From positions 1,922,001 through 1,986,000 of the forward strand of contig JAGGNK010010225.1 of assembly GCA_017590115.1 (NCBI GenBank): 64,000 nt of DNA, read 5' to 3'. The DNA is from Montifringilla adamsi. Its lineage: Eukaryota; Chordata; Aves; Passeriformes; Passeridae. The notes below the pieces were generated by a model, which was not told the origin of the DNA, ran no database searches, and was given only the letters and a program-made list of their open reading frames with translations. Positions within the stretch are counted from its first letter, which is position 1. Each line of letters begins with the position of its first letter. Below, in pieces: positions 14,201-23,836 of this stretch. The position numbers were made by a program, and so were the translations under genes.

Positions 14201-17200
14201 ATTTTTCCCTCAGAGTGTCAAAAATGTCCCCACAAAGTAACTGTAAGGCCCCTCTTCCTAAGCAGGCAAATAACAAACAGAAAAGCATGCACACATTGGG
14301 AACAACTCCAAAAATGTAAATACCTACACAACAATTATTCATGCAAGTGAAAGGAGACCAGAAAGGCTTAGGTGCCAGATTCTGCTCCACTGTGAAACAG
14401 ACGCAACTCCTGACAAAGTCAAGGTGAGCTGTTTCTTGTAGAGTTAAATCCAATACTGAATGACAGAATAAAAACCAAACACCCCTTCCTCCCTGCAAAA
14501 CCAAAGCTCCACCATGGGCATTTTCACTGGGCAGCAATGGTCTGCAGGCAGTGCACGCCTTATCGCTTGCATCCTAACATGCTTGTCAGAGCAATCCCTG
14601 GAGGCTGTAACTGGGAAATGAAAATGAGGCTGATGTTAAGGTTGCCAGAAGAGTATTTTGAATGACTTTCAGCTAGACTGCATTCTATGCTCACTGCTGT
14701 ACTGCACTCTTAAGTTTTATATGGTTCTTCTCCCCACAGCCACACAGTCACTTGTAAGGTTTTCATAGACAAAGAGCTAATGTAAAACAACATAGATGCA
14801 TAGATGTTTCAATGGAAATGACTATTAACCAGCAGATAAATGTCTTTATTTCCCAGAGACTCAGTTTTATTGTCAGACATTAGGCTCTGCACGAAGATTA
14901 AACTGTCAGAAAGAAAAAAAACAAGAAAAAGACTAAAAGATGACACACTGCTAACTTGACAGTCAATTTAGAAAGCACAGAAATGAGATGTCCCATGAAT
15001 AATATTTTTCAGAGCAGAACTGCACTTTAACTATCAAAGTTAACACAAGCCACTTTAACAGCATCAGCATTGAGCATGAGACCCAAAAACTATGACACTG
15101 ATGAAAACAGCATGCCTAAAGAATATGCAAAAGTAAAGGAAAGAATGTTGTGTTAAATCTCTACCCTTTCTTCTCAAATGATACTTTTAATGATGTTACG
15201 TTATGCCTTTTTAGTTATGCCTTTTCATAAAAACTGACACATCCTTTGCATTCTCCTACAAAATATTAAGGGGCCTCACAGCATTTCTTTGGAAAGGCTG
15301 CCTATGGATGCAGTGCTGCAATGTGACGGTGGGAAGCTACCCAGTAACCAACTCTGCACTGCATGGCACGTGCCACAATTTCACTTCTACCACTACACTA
15401 AGCATGGACATTTTGTTTTGCTGGGGGTTTCTGTCTGTTTGGAGTTTGGCTTTTTTTTTTTTTTTTTTAACAAAGTCTTTCTTCCCATTAGAGAACTGGT
15501 AATTAGTACCCAGAACAGCAATTCCAAGGGAATATAGGCCCAGGACCTGACTTAACATATGCTGACATAAATGCTCATTTAATCAAGCAATTTCATTAGT
15601 TACTCCTATCACTAGGAGAATATAAATCACATTTAGGAAATTAAAGGAGAATAAAGTTTATTTGAGCACTTTTAACAGTGCCTTATTTTACCCTTCTATG
15701 ATATGAAGAGTCTTTCTACAATTTGGAGCAAGAACACTCTGGAAGCATTTCATACCCCTCAGCAACACACCAGTTAACACTGACAAAACAATAGATTTTG
15801 TGGGTTTCATTAGCCAAACTAAAGAGACAAGCTTGCAGTGATAGAGGTTTTTTGTTCTTTTTTGAGCACAGATACATAAATGTATGATTTTCCATTGATG
15901 ACAGGAAACAAGGGAATGTGTGCCGAGAAAATGGCCTACAAAGCAACAACAAACCAAAATCTTCCAAACCTTGTGGGAATAGCTTATTATTTCCAGCTAA
16001 ACATACAGAGGAAAAAAGCCCACCCAAAAACAATCCCAAAAATAAGCTAATCCACATTCTAAAATTTTTCTGCCAGCAAAACTACAAACACTCCAATGAA
16101 ATGCCTCCCACACCTCTGCCCTTTCCTATTTCCTATGCTCAAACTGTCTTTGGATTATGCTGAACAGACTGTCTTGTTGCAACATAATATCTGACATGAA
16201 CAAGAGCACTATCCTCTCAATCACATGAAAATCTCTCAGCAGTTCTTGAAATTATCAACTCAGCATGTGGGATGTGCATTAACAATCAAAGCATTATGCT
16301 TGTGCTCTGCTCTTCATCTAATGATGCTTTTGGAAACAACAAATAAAAGACTGGAAAATTTAGTGGTGCAACACATATCGACTCCTTCTTTCTTTCTTTC
16401 TTTCTTTCTTTCTAAGTGAGTCTTAGAGCCTCATTTTCCTCTTCCTGCAAGCGCTGCGTAACAACCCACTAATGACCAAGACAAATTCTAGTCTTACACC
16501 TAGAAAGGTTTAATGGGCCAATCAAGTGAATAATGCACAGAGACTTTGCATATCAAAATATCAAGTCATCTTGTCTTAGAGGATTCCATGACACATTCTC
16601 AGTTATTGATGCAGGGTATTTACTGTACCTTTATGAGAGTTATGCCAAGCGCTTTCCTGGGTACTTGTCCTGTGATTTCATCACAGACTTTATGGATGTA
16701 CTGATGAGGAATGACAAAAACCAGCAAGTCTGCATCCTGTACCGCTTCACGAAGGTTCGGGATAGCAACCTAGGTAGTTGTGGGAGAGAAAGGCTGCATA
16801 ACTTTTCAAAATTAACACTACATACAAGTGGTATCTGATACAAGTAGAATCACAGAATCAGTTAGTTTAGAAAAGACCTCTGAGATTATTGGAACAAACA
16901 CCACTCAGCCCACTGGACCACAGCACTGAGTGCCACATCTCGTCCTTTCTCAAACACCTCCAGGGTGTTTGAGAAAGTCACTCCACCACTTCCCTGGGCA
17001 CCCCATCCTAATATTTAGTCACTCTTTCTGTGAAGAAATCCCTCCGAATGCCCAGACTGAATCTCCCCAGTTTGATCTTGAACTTGAACCCGAGCAGTTT
17101 GGTCTCATGCTGAATGCTACAAACTACTGCATTTTGTCACTGAAAATAAACAGGAGCACAGATCAACAGCTCCAACCCAAGGCTGAGGTCAATTTTTTTT

Positions 17201-20200
17201 AAATGGGTATAGTCAAAGCTGTTAATCTTGCTCTTGTTTTCACTTTTGCTTTCTTGTACAGAAATTGAAGTAACATGAAGACCAATAGTGAAATGAAGAA
17301 AGAGTGCATTGGATTTACTTAACTGCATAATTACATAATTTTACTTGTTCAAATTTTTGATGACATCAGTAAAACAGCATAGTCTGAAATATTATAGACC
17401 CTAGAGGTGTTACTAAAACAAATTTCTAACTCCATTTACAGCACAAGCAATATTCCCTCTGCTCCATAACTATAATTTAGCTTTTGAGCCTTACCACATT
17501 ATCTGGCAGCTTGCATCCAGGGAGATACTTTACATTTTCATGATCCGTATTTATGATATCTGTCAGTTTTCTCCCATTAATATTCTCCTCGAAGACCCAC
17601 ATATTCACTGTGGGAGCAAACTTCTGCAATTTTTTTACATTATTACCTATTATTTTGGCAACTGCAGAACCCCTGCACAAAAGAAAAAAAAAAAGAGTCT
17701 TAAAAAGTTACGATTACACTGTAGAAAAAAAACTTTGTTTTAAAAGAATCACAAATGCAGGATTTTTTTTTTTTATTTGACACTGGTTAAATAATACCAT
17801 AAAACATTTTGATCTAGTAAAATAAGTGGGAAAATACACTAGTCATTCACATCCGCTGCTGTCTCTCAACTACAGCTAGAGTAGGTTGGACTGAAGCATT
17901 TACTGAAATATCCTTACTTATTTTGTTTTCTTATCAGCTATACACTGAGAGTTTAGTTTACTGTATTTCCCCAAATCAAATTAATTGTAGCTGAGGTAAA
18001 AGTGACATACTAAATTTCATTAAATGTGTCATTTTCACCTTTAAGAGATGAGAAACTTCTTTGCTAAGATGACTGACTCGTAAGTTGTGCAATGCTGATA
18101 GGCATTGAAAGCCAAGAATCATTTATATGTTGCAGAAGTCATAAGCTCCATGGCTGTGCAGCCAACCTCACAGAACTTAACTATTGTAAGAGCATCCTCT
18201 GAAACTGCAGGCAGACAAGTCCATTACTGTTGCCCTCATATTCTCCCCAAAACCAGCATACAGTGACATCTGTATTACAGAGATCAATTTTCTCAAATCT
18301 CTAAGCAATAACAAAATTAATCACAATTATAAGAGGAGGAAAAACACAATCTTCCCTTTCATCATTCTATTAAACCTGTTAACTTAAGTTCCTTTCCTGG
18401 GATTGGAGGTAGTTTCATAATTACTGATAACCTACTAAGGAGACATAAAAATTTTTAAAAGATGCGATAAAAATACAGAGTAATGATCTGAGGCTTGTGT
18501 GTGTGTGTGTGTGTGTGTGTAAACTGCACACTAGGAGGTAAGAACACTAACTTTTCCAACCTAGTTATACTCACACAATCCCCTAAATTTATATTAGACA
18601 TTGCTTGTAATAAACCTATAGCTGGCAACTAAACAAAGTGGGTTCATTCTGCTTCAAGAGCTTTTGATACGGCACAACTCATTGGGCTGTATTAAAGATG
18701 TGTGCTAGCACACGGCTCAGGTCACTTTCTAAGTAGCAGCAGAAAAAAATTTAGTACTCTAAGTAGACCTCTTATACTCAAACCACAAAACTGTGTGTCT
18801 TTAAAGACTGGAATTTACTTCTCTAATAGCACTTCACACACTAAAAATGCCCCTGGGTTCAGGAGGTGATACAGAAGACAATTGCAAGCCATCTCTTATC
18901 AAGTTCGTCCAGCATGGTTTCTGCTGCACTACTGTACAGCTCACCAGCTCAGCCTCCAAATGTCAATCCATACAGACAGCAGACCTCCCATTCAACACAG
19001 CAGAGGTATGTGCTCCTCAGGCAGTGCTTTGAGTTCCCTGAACAAAAGCACATTTACTCCTACAGATTTATATACGAAGTTGGGATCCTGGCAAACCCAC
19101 TGCCTTCTGTTTTCAACTTCACTACAAATTCTCTGTGCTTGCTGGTGATAGAGCAAGACAGAAATAACTGATTCAGCAACTCTGACTGGGATTTTCAGTG
19201 TGCCAGCAGAAAGTCTGGCAGTGTGTACTACTTATGTGAGACATTAATTCCATTACTATTTAACACTTAAATGCCTGTGCTGTCTTTTATTTTTCACCCT
19301 TTGAATGCAATATTAGGAAAAGTGAAGATTTGCCTAGTCTTAGTTTCTGAATTCAAGAAAGCTGACTGGCTTCTCTGGTACATCATTTCCCATGATGTTG
19401 CAACCACTCTTTTAGGATAATTTCACAGTTGGCCTGCTTTCCCCTTATCACTTTTTAACTAAAGCACAAAGCCAAAAAGTTCCTTAACTTGCCCTGATAA
19501 CAGCAGCAGTGGAGGTCACAACATGCAAGTGCAAATGATATAATTATCTAGCTCTACCATTGTCCCTGCAAAATGACCTCAGTTAAGCCACAGTTCCTCC
19601 CAGTTTTATACAAGTTCCTACCTGCATAAACCCCTCTGTCCAGTAACTTCCCATCTCTTCCAAAATTTTACAGTTTCTGTTCAAGTTTGGCAATTGGGTT
19701 ACATAAAGACTGGTTCCAAGAAAACAGTGAAGGATAAATTGTGGCTGTGCACACCTCATTAACCAGCCCTGGAAGTGTTATCAGAACAGGTTACAGTACA
19801 TGATCAAGGCAGCGCTTGCAGGGCTTTAAATGGCTCTGGGCACTGTCCTGGAATCCCAGGCCTCCAAGGCATATTCTCAGGGTGTACTCTCTCAACACTC
19901 CAGACACCTTACTTTATGCCCTATCTTAAAAGATCCTAACAGAATCACTGATCCACCAGCTGAGCAACCCTAAAAGGGTTAAGGCCAGCAGACAGCACAG
20001 CTCCTGCTCTTCCATGCTGAGCCATCTGTGCTGTCCCATGATCTTCCATCAGGTGTCAAGTGACCCCTGCCAAGTCAACTTCATTGTTAAGGTGACCTTC
20101 CTACAGCAAACCAACAAAACAAGTCTAACTGGAAGTAGTTATTCAACGAAGGTGACTGGCTTAACCCTTCTAAAGCTACTGTCCTGCCAAGCTCCTTTAG

Positions 20201-22352
20201 GACTTTTTTCATCCCAGATATAGGTTAAAGGGCTAAGAGAAGACTTGTCTGATGGAATCACCTCACACAGAACCCCAAAATCCACTGTCTCCAAACTGCT
20301 GAAGATGCCAAACCCCACTCAGATCAACTACTTATGTGCTTACAAATTTAGGCACCACCTACCACACACTCTTATAGCTTCAAAAGTATATAATTCCCAC
20401 ATATCAATGATCAGATGTTTACAAATGCTTCAATTTCTTTCTAGTTACCTGCTTTAATGCATTAAATACTATCACTTTAATTAAATATTTTAGGACCACA
20501 GGCCCCAGTTCAAAAGGCACTTACAAGGTATACAAATTTAGTCCAATTTAGTGCAATGGTTGCACATACACAGTGCTCATACACAGAATCACAGTGCTCT
20601 TTGCAGTCAGGGTTTGGTGTCTGTCATCCCATGGACTTTGAGGAAGAAACCACCCACCTCTCGAAGAAATACTATTTTCAATATTTGATTACTTTGGTTT
20701 CTGCTTTACTCACATGAAAACCCCTGCCATAACATATGAAAGAAGCTCCAAGTTATTTAAATACATTTATCCCCAAAAGGAAGAGAGAATGCTACTACCA
20801 GGCAGCAGCTTTTTTCTTCCTTTCAGCACAGGAGATATGGGCATTTTGCCACCAACTCATGCTATTAGGCAGGAACTTTTCTTATTTATTAAACTGATCC
20901 AGTGAGGTGAAAACAAAATACATTTCCATATGGTTATTGCTAGTGGGCAATATCTACAAATCCTTTTGCTTCTGCAAGTGTTTCACAGCGAATCAAACAA
21001 AAATGGAGTCAAACTTCCTGTGAGACTTTTTCTAGACTTCAACTATAGAACAACAGCCACCACACTCCTAAAAGACAAGGTCTAATTGCATAATTTCCTT
21101 GTGATATATAGTGCATTGCACACATTTTACAAGCTGGTGCAAGGAAAGCAAGAGATGCTGTACTGAAACGTCAGCCATTCCCTCATCAAGGGGATCACAA
21201 AGAAAAATAAAACTTGGCAGCTGCTGGTATTTTTAACAGCAGCAAAAGCCAAATGCATGGAGTGGGCAGGGGGTGAGCAACCAGTCCAAGATCATCCTGA
21301 CAAAAGACTGGCAAATTTGGTTTAATAAAACACAGTGCCTTGCTCTACATGGAATTCCTCTGAGTTTAATGTCTTAGAAGCCAATGCTACCCAAGTAATG
21401 TGAGCTTAGCATTAGTAATTGAAAGTGACAAACTGTGAAGACCTATTTCTGTAATACATTGTACTTAATTTATTCACTGTAAAGAAAGAGCTGGTGTAAG
21501 AAAAAGAAATAACTAAAGAAGAAGAAGACAAAGGGTTATTAACACGATACTCCTCTGGAAGAATGATGTCAAGTAAGTCTATTGCTTTCAGTGGATGAAG
21601 AAGTAAGTTTATTTAAGTCTAATTATAAACTAGAAATAGAGACAGCAATAAAACCTTGTCTCAAGCTCTCAGTGTGCCTCAGCATAATCAATATGGAGGG
21701 AAAAGGAAAAGAAGGTATTTCAAATAACCTAGTGTCTCGCAATTCTTTTTTGAACTGACTTTGAAAATAGGCACATAAGAATACCCCGAACACTTCTGCA
21801 GAAAAGTGAGGTTGTTAGTGAAACTCTACAAGCAGGACGTAGTCGAAAAGAAAAATTTAAAATATACAGCATCTTTAACGTATACGTCATCTGATATCGG
21901 ACAAAGCGCACAACAAATACCAGGTTAAAAATACCCTAGAACAACTTCTTCGCAGGACACGCGGGTGTCTACAAGCACTAAAACTGCGTGCTCGATTCTG
22001 CCGCTTCTTACTCCGAGTACGTCACGGCAGCACCGAGGGAGCCGGGGGCACCACGAGCCCCCGGGCACGGCAGGACGAGCCCTCCCGCTTGGAACAAGCG
22101 CGACCCAGAGCCCGCCACGGCCCGGCGACACCGTGTTCCACCGCCCGCACCGGGTGGCCTCACGGCCGCCACCCGAGGGGACCGCGGCCGCGGCGCCGGG
22201 CGGGAACCGACAGCAAGGCCCGGGCGGGCACGGCCTCCGGGAAAGCCGGGCCGCGGCGGCCGCCGAGGTGCCCGCCTTGCCAGGGGCCGCCGCACTCACC
22301 AGTTGCCCGAGCCCACGATGCAGACCTTGAGGGGGCCGGCGGAGAGCGCCAT
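2178..22352 (-). CDS. GPD1L: GPD1L, glycerol-3-phosphate dehydrogenase 1-like (exons 1-7 of 8)
   Basis: The enzyme family reduces dihydroxyacetone phosphate to glycerol-3-phosphate with NADH in the cytosol. GPD1L is also known to affect trafficking of the cardiac sodium channel. Seven exons (22352-22300, 17672-17495, 16769-16629, 12974-12836, 11652-11540, 2930-2697, 2284-2178) splice in frame with GT-AG borders to 965 coding bases (321 codons plus two bases). The human protein is about 351 residues; this one should be about 353, being two residues longer at the N-terminus. The Rossmann GSGNWGSA motif starts at residue 14. By homology with GPD1, the active-site residues are Lys124 (LIKG), Lys208-Asn209, Thr268 and Arg273-Asn274 (GGRNRR), all intact. 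Intron phases from 1 to 7 are 2,0,0,1,0,0,2. The final exon was not found in 1-2177 and must lie outside. Near-identity to my memory of the vertebrate protein makes GPD1L much likelier than its paralogue GPD1. Confidence 0.96.
2285..2696 (-). other. GPD1L: GPD1L intron 6
   Basis: A 412-bp intron with canonical ends. It contains only AT-rich and homopolymer-rich sequence. Confidence 0.9.
2697..2930 (-). CDS. GPD1L: GPD1L exon 6 (substrate-binding C-terminal domain, residues 209-286)
   Basis: Acceptor TTCCTATTAG and donor GTACCT flank 234 bases (78 codons). The translation includes [33 protein letters not shown] and [15 protein letters not shown]. Thr268, Arg273 and Asn274 correspond to Thr264, Arg269 and Asn270 of GPD1, which bind substrate and cofactor. 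Residue 282 is Val (codon GTT, 2711-2709), where human GPD1L has Ala280 (see findings). Confidence 0.96.
3366..3984 (-). mobile_element. probable solo LTR of an endogenous retrovirus, same sense as GPD1L
   Basis: A 619-bp segment begins TGTTATAGG and ends ATATTACA, giving TG...CA termini with an imperfect inverted repeat (TGTTATA/TGTAATA). It is flanked by a perfect 5-bp duplication TATGA at 3361-3365 and 3985-3989. Read on the minus strand, an AATAAA signal (3420-3415) lies about 50 bases before the end, as expected for an LTR R/U5 region. It has more CpG than the surrounding intron, as newer insertions often do. There is no internal viral gene, so it looks like the product of LTR-LTR recombination. 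The family is not identified with certainty. Confidence 0.62.
5944..6521 (+). mobile_element. solo LTR, avian ERVL-like, antisense to GPD1L
   Basis: A 578-bp element starts TGTCCTGGTTTCAG and ends AAACCACAGCA, flanked by perfect 5-bp duplications TGAAG (5939-5943 and 6522-6526). The phrases TAGCTGGTACAGTGCTGTG, GAGAATAATGTTGATA and TCAATTATTAAACTGTT are characteristic of a widespread avian ERVL-type LTR, as I recall it. A TATA box (TATAAA, 6199-6204) and an ATTAAA poly(A) signal (6384-6389) occur in the expected order on the plus strand. No gag, pol or env sequence is adjacent, so it is a solo LTR. The 5-bp duplication fits ERVL-type integration. Confidence 0.88.
6199..6204 (+). promoter_or_regulatory. 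TATA box of the ERVL-like LTR
   Basis: TATAAA in the context CCGCATATAAACTG, 185 bases before the ATTAAA poly(A) signal of the same LTR. It is the likely U3 promoter element. Whether it is still active cannot be told from sequence. Confidence 0.6.
11540..11652 (-). CDS. GPD1L: GPD1L exon 5 (residues 171-208)
   Basis: Acceptor TCAATAG and donor GTAAGA flank 113 bases. The exon encodes [18 protein letters not shown] and ends with ELCGALK. Its last lysine (208) corresponds to catalytic Lys204 of GPD1. The following Asn209 is the first codon of exon 6, so the catalytic Lys-Asn pair is split by intron 5. Confidence 0.95.
11653..12835 (-). other. GPD1L: GPD1L intron 4
   Basis: A 1183-bp AT-rich intron with canonical splice ends. 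It includes short runs of alternating purine-pyrimidine (for example TATACACACACACG near 12260). No other feature is seen. Confidence 0.85.
12836..12974 (-). CDS. GPD1L: GPD1L exon 4 (residues 125-170 and first base of 171)
   Basis: Acceptor GGCTACAG and donor GTACTG flank 139 bases. The translation begins [20 protein letters not shown] and continues through [19 protein letters not shown], the conserved GANIANE segment of the family. The acceptor's pyrimidine tract is purine-interrupted and looks weak. Confidence 0.95.
12975..16628 (-). other. GPD1L: GPD1L intron 3
   Basis: A 3654-bp intron. It contains a (TTTC)6 microsatellite near its plus-strand right end and a T-run near 15451. A 177-codon open frame on the minus strand (14004-14537) has no recognisable similarity and is taken as chance. 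Confidence 0.85.
16389..16412. repeat. (TTTC)6 microsatellite
   Basis: Six perfect TTTC units preceded by an imperfect CCTTC, inside GPD1L intron 3. Confidence 0.9.
16629..16769 (-). CDS. GPD1L: GPD1L exon 3 (residues 78-124)
   Basis: Acceptor CTACCTAG and donor GTACAG flank 141 bases (47 codons, phase 0 at both ends). The exon carries [15 protein letters not shown], the second part of the NAD-binding domain, and ends with LIK, whose lysine (residue 124) corresponds to the catalytic-site Lys120 of GPD1. Confidence 0.95.
16845..17110 (-). mobile_element. CR1 LINE 3' fragment
   Basis: Read on the plus strand it begins AGAATCACAGAATCA, the reverse complement of the CR1 3' tail. It continues with the diagnostic blocks AAAAGACCTCTGAGATTATT, CTCCACCACTTCCCTGGGCA and TTTCTGTGAAGAAATCCCTCC. 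It is 5'-truncated and antisense to the plus strand, so it has the same orientation as GPD1L. The right limit is approximate. Confidence 0.88.
16945..16977. repeat. 14-bp perfect inverted repeat inside the CR1 fragment
   Basis: Arms CTTTCTCAAACACC (16945-16958) and GGTGTTTGAGAAAG (16964-16977) are separated by TCCAG. Other CR1 copies read CCTCCAGGGATGGTGACTCC at this point, so the right arm is a local change specific to this copy. Confidence 0.85.
17495..17672 (-). CDS. GPD1L: GPD1L exon 2 (Rossmann fold, residues 18-77)
   Basis: Acceptor TGTGCAG ends at 17673 and donor GTAAGG begins at 17494. The 178 bases complete Trp18 and encode [14 protein letters not shown] through KLPDNV, finishing the GxGxxG-type dinucleotide loop and the following helix. 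The ATG-initiated open frame seen here on the minus strand runs past the donor into the intron and is not the true coding limit. Confidence 0.95.
17673..22299 (-). other. GPD1L: GPD1L intron 1
   Basis: A 4627-bp intron. It contains a (TG)n microsatellite at 18496-18520 and merges at its right end into the CpG island. No other repeat family or gene is recognised. Confidence 0.85.
18496..18520. repeat. (TG)12 microsatellite
   Basis: An uninterrupted TG/GT dinucleotide run of 25 bases in GPD1L intron 1. Confidence 0.92.
22300..22352 (-). CDS. GPD1L: GPD1L exon 1 (start codon and first part of the NAD-binding motif)
   Basis: The ATG is at 22352-22350 in a strong context (GCTGCC ATG G, with G at -3 and +4). 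It encodes [17 protein letters not shown] plus two bases of Trp18. The donor is GTGAGT at 22299-22294. The start is supported by the family N-terminus (human begins [16 protein letters not shown]) and by its place inside a CpG island. Two extra residues precede PLK compared with human. Confidence 0.95.
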
Positions 22353-22465
22353 GGCAGCGCCGCCCGCGCCCCGCCACAGCGGCCGAGAGCTCCGAGAGGC
22401 GCCCGCCCCCCGCTCCCGCCTCGGCCGTCAGGGCATGGCCGCTCTGCCTCCGCCCTGCGGCGTGA

Positions 22466-22481
22466 CGGGAACTGTAGTTCC
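22466..22481 (-). promoter_or_regulatory. ACTAYRNNNCCCR (ZNF143-type) promoter motif with inverted repeat
   Basis: On the minus strand the sequence ACTACAGTTCCCG fits the promoter motif ACTAYRNNNCCCR, which is associated with ZNF143/Staf. The same bases form a perfect 6-bp inverted repeat GGAACT-GT-AGTTCC (22468-22481). A CRE-like TGACG lies directly beside it (22463-22467). The site is about 115-130 bases upstream of the GPD1L ATG, a plausible core-promoter distance. Binding is inferred. Confidence 0.5.
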
Positions 22482-22576
22482 GTGCCCCGGCCGCCGGGTC
22501 TGCGGGGGGAGCGACGGCTGAGGGTAAGTGGGGCCCTCGAAACAACGTAGGCAATCCCGCAGGCACTGTGGCATAT

Positions 22577-23130
22577 CACAGAGCCTCGAAATCTTTTAGG
22601 TTCGAAAAGACTTCTGAGAGCATCGAATCCAACCTATGGCCGAACACTGCGACTCGAGCATGGCACTGAGTGGCCACGTCCAGTCTTTCCTTAAACACCT
22701 CCAGCGACAGTGACTCCACCACCTCCCTGGACACTCCATTGCAATATCTGATCACCCTTTCTGTGAAGAAATTCCTCCTAATGTCCAATCTGAACCTGGC
22801 ATAGCTTAAGACGGTGTCCTCTTGCGCTATCATTTGTTACTTGGGAGAAGAGGCTGGCCCCCACCTGGCTACAGCCTCCTTTCAGGTAATTCTAGACATC
22901 AATAAAGTCTCCTCCGAGCCTCCTTTTCCCAGGCTAAACAACCCCAGCTCCCTCAGCCACTCCTCACAGGACTTGTGCTCCTGACCCTTCGCCAGCTCTG
23001 TTGCCTTTCTCTGGACACGCTCCAGTCCCTCAATGTCCTTCCTGAATTGAGGGGTCCAGAACTGAACACAGCACTCAAGTTGTGGCCTCACCACTGCCAA
23101 GTGCAGGAGAAGAATCCTATTGTCACCATT
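22577..23130 (-). mobile_element. CR1 LINE fragment with ORF2 C-terminal remnant
   Basis: On the minus strand two decayed frames match the C-terminal end of CR1 ORF2. The segments VRPQLECCVQFW, GLERVQRKATELA and LRELGLFSLGK come first, then [10 protein letters not shown] and [17 protein letters not shown]. Stops and frameshifts show it is dead. The plus strand carries the typical CTCCACCACCTCCCTGGACA and TTTCTGTGAAGAAATTCCTC blocks. The 3' end lies about 225 bases upstream of the GPD1L start codon, next to the CpG island. The limits are approximate. Confidence 0.92.
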
Positions 23131-23509
23131 ATCTGCTGAACTAATACACATTTCAATCATATATGCAACAACAAAACTTCTGCTCTCTCCTAGTGCTATA
23201 TAGCTTTGGAGTAAGTCTGTGAAGGATCCCAGGTGTGGAGGAACCGATGTATCAGGTAATAAAGCAGGTTAGGCCTGGAGGGATCTTAAAAATAGAAATA
23301 CGAGTGTTTTCAAATACTCCTTTGCCCTCAGCCTTCAGCCAAAATCATATTGTTCTCTGTCCCACATGCTTCTCCAGCGGGAAAAAAAGTGGATGAGTTG
23401 TTGGTCTGATAGATGGGTGTGAGTCATCTGTGATAAACTTTTCCATCATATGTGTATTTCTACTGACTCTTTTAGCTGTAGTTAATAATTAATTTTCAAG
23501 GAAAGACTG
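23131..23509. other. spacer between two divergent CR1 fragments
   Basis: About 380 bases of intergenic sequence with nothing recognised. Confidence 0.6.
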
Positions 23510-23836
23510 AGGACTGATCTCATCATGGTCTGCAACTTCTGAGGAGGGCAAGTAGAAGGGCGAGTATTGATCTTTTTTCTCTGATGACCAGTGATAGGAC
23601 CCAAGGAAACAGCGGGAAGCTGGGGTGGGGGTTTAGGTTGGGTATTAGGAAGAGGTACTTCACCCAGAGAGTTGTTGAGCACTGGAACAGGGAAGTGGTC
23701 ACAGCACCAAGCCTACAAGAGTTTAAGAAGCGTTTGGACAAAGAACATGGTGTGATTTTGTGGGCTGTCCTGTGCAGGGCCAGGAGTTGGACTCAGTGGA
23801 TCCCTTCCAACTCAGCATATTCTATGATTCTATGAG
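23510..23836 (+). mobile_element. CR1 LINE 3' fragment with intact tail
   Basis: The plus-strand translation shows RYFTQRVVEHWNREV and SLQEFKKRLDKE, the last part of CR1 ORF2. It is followed by GGATCCCTTCCAACTCAGC and the diagnostic 3' tail ATTCTATGATTCTATGA. It is truncated at its 5' end and inactive. Its orientation is opposite to the neighbouring copy at 22577-23130. Confidence 0.93.

Larger units (their letters stand above)
16770..17494 (-). other. GPD1L: GPD1L intron 2
   Basis: A 725-bp intron. Its plus-strand left half is a CR1 fragment (16845-17110). The rest is AT-rich and unremarkable. Confidence 0.88.
22000..22545 (-). promoter_or_regulatory. GPD1L: CpG island and promoter of GPD1L
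   Basis: The composition changes abruptly from AT-rich intron to very GC-rich sequence dense in CpG. This block covers exon 1, the start of intron 1 and about 190 bases upstream of the ATG. There is no TATA box near the start. This fits a broad housekeeping-type promoter. The transcription start is not determinable from sequence, and the limits are by eye. Confidence 0.85.

Noticed and set aside
14004..14537. 177-codon minus-strand open frame in GPD1L intron 3
   Set aside because: It is Cys- and Phe-rich with no recognisable domain, lies wholly in an intron and has no promoter or splice support. A chance frame is the simplest reading.
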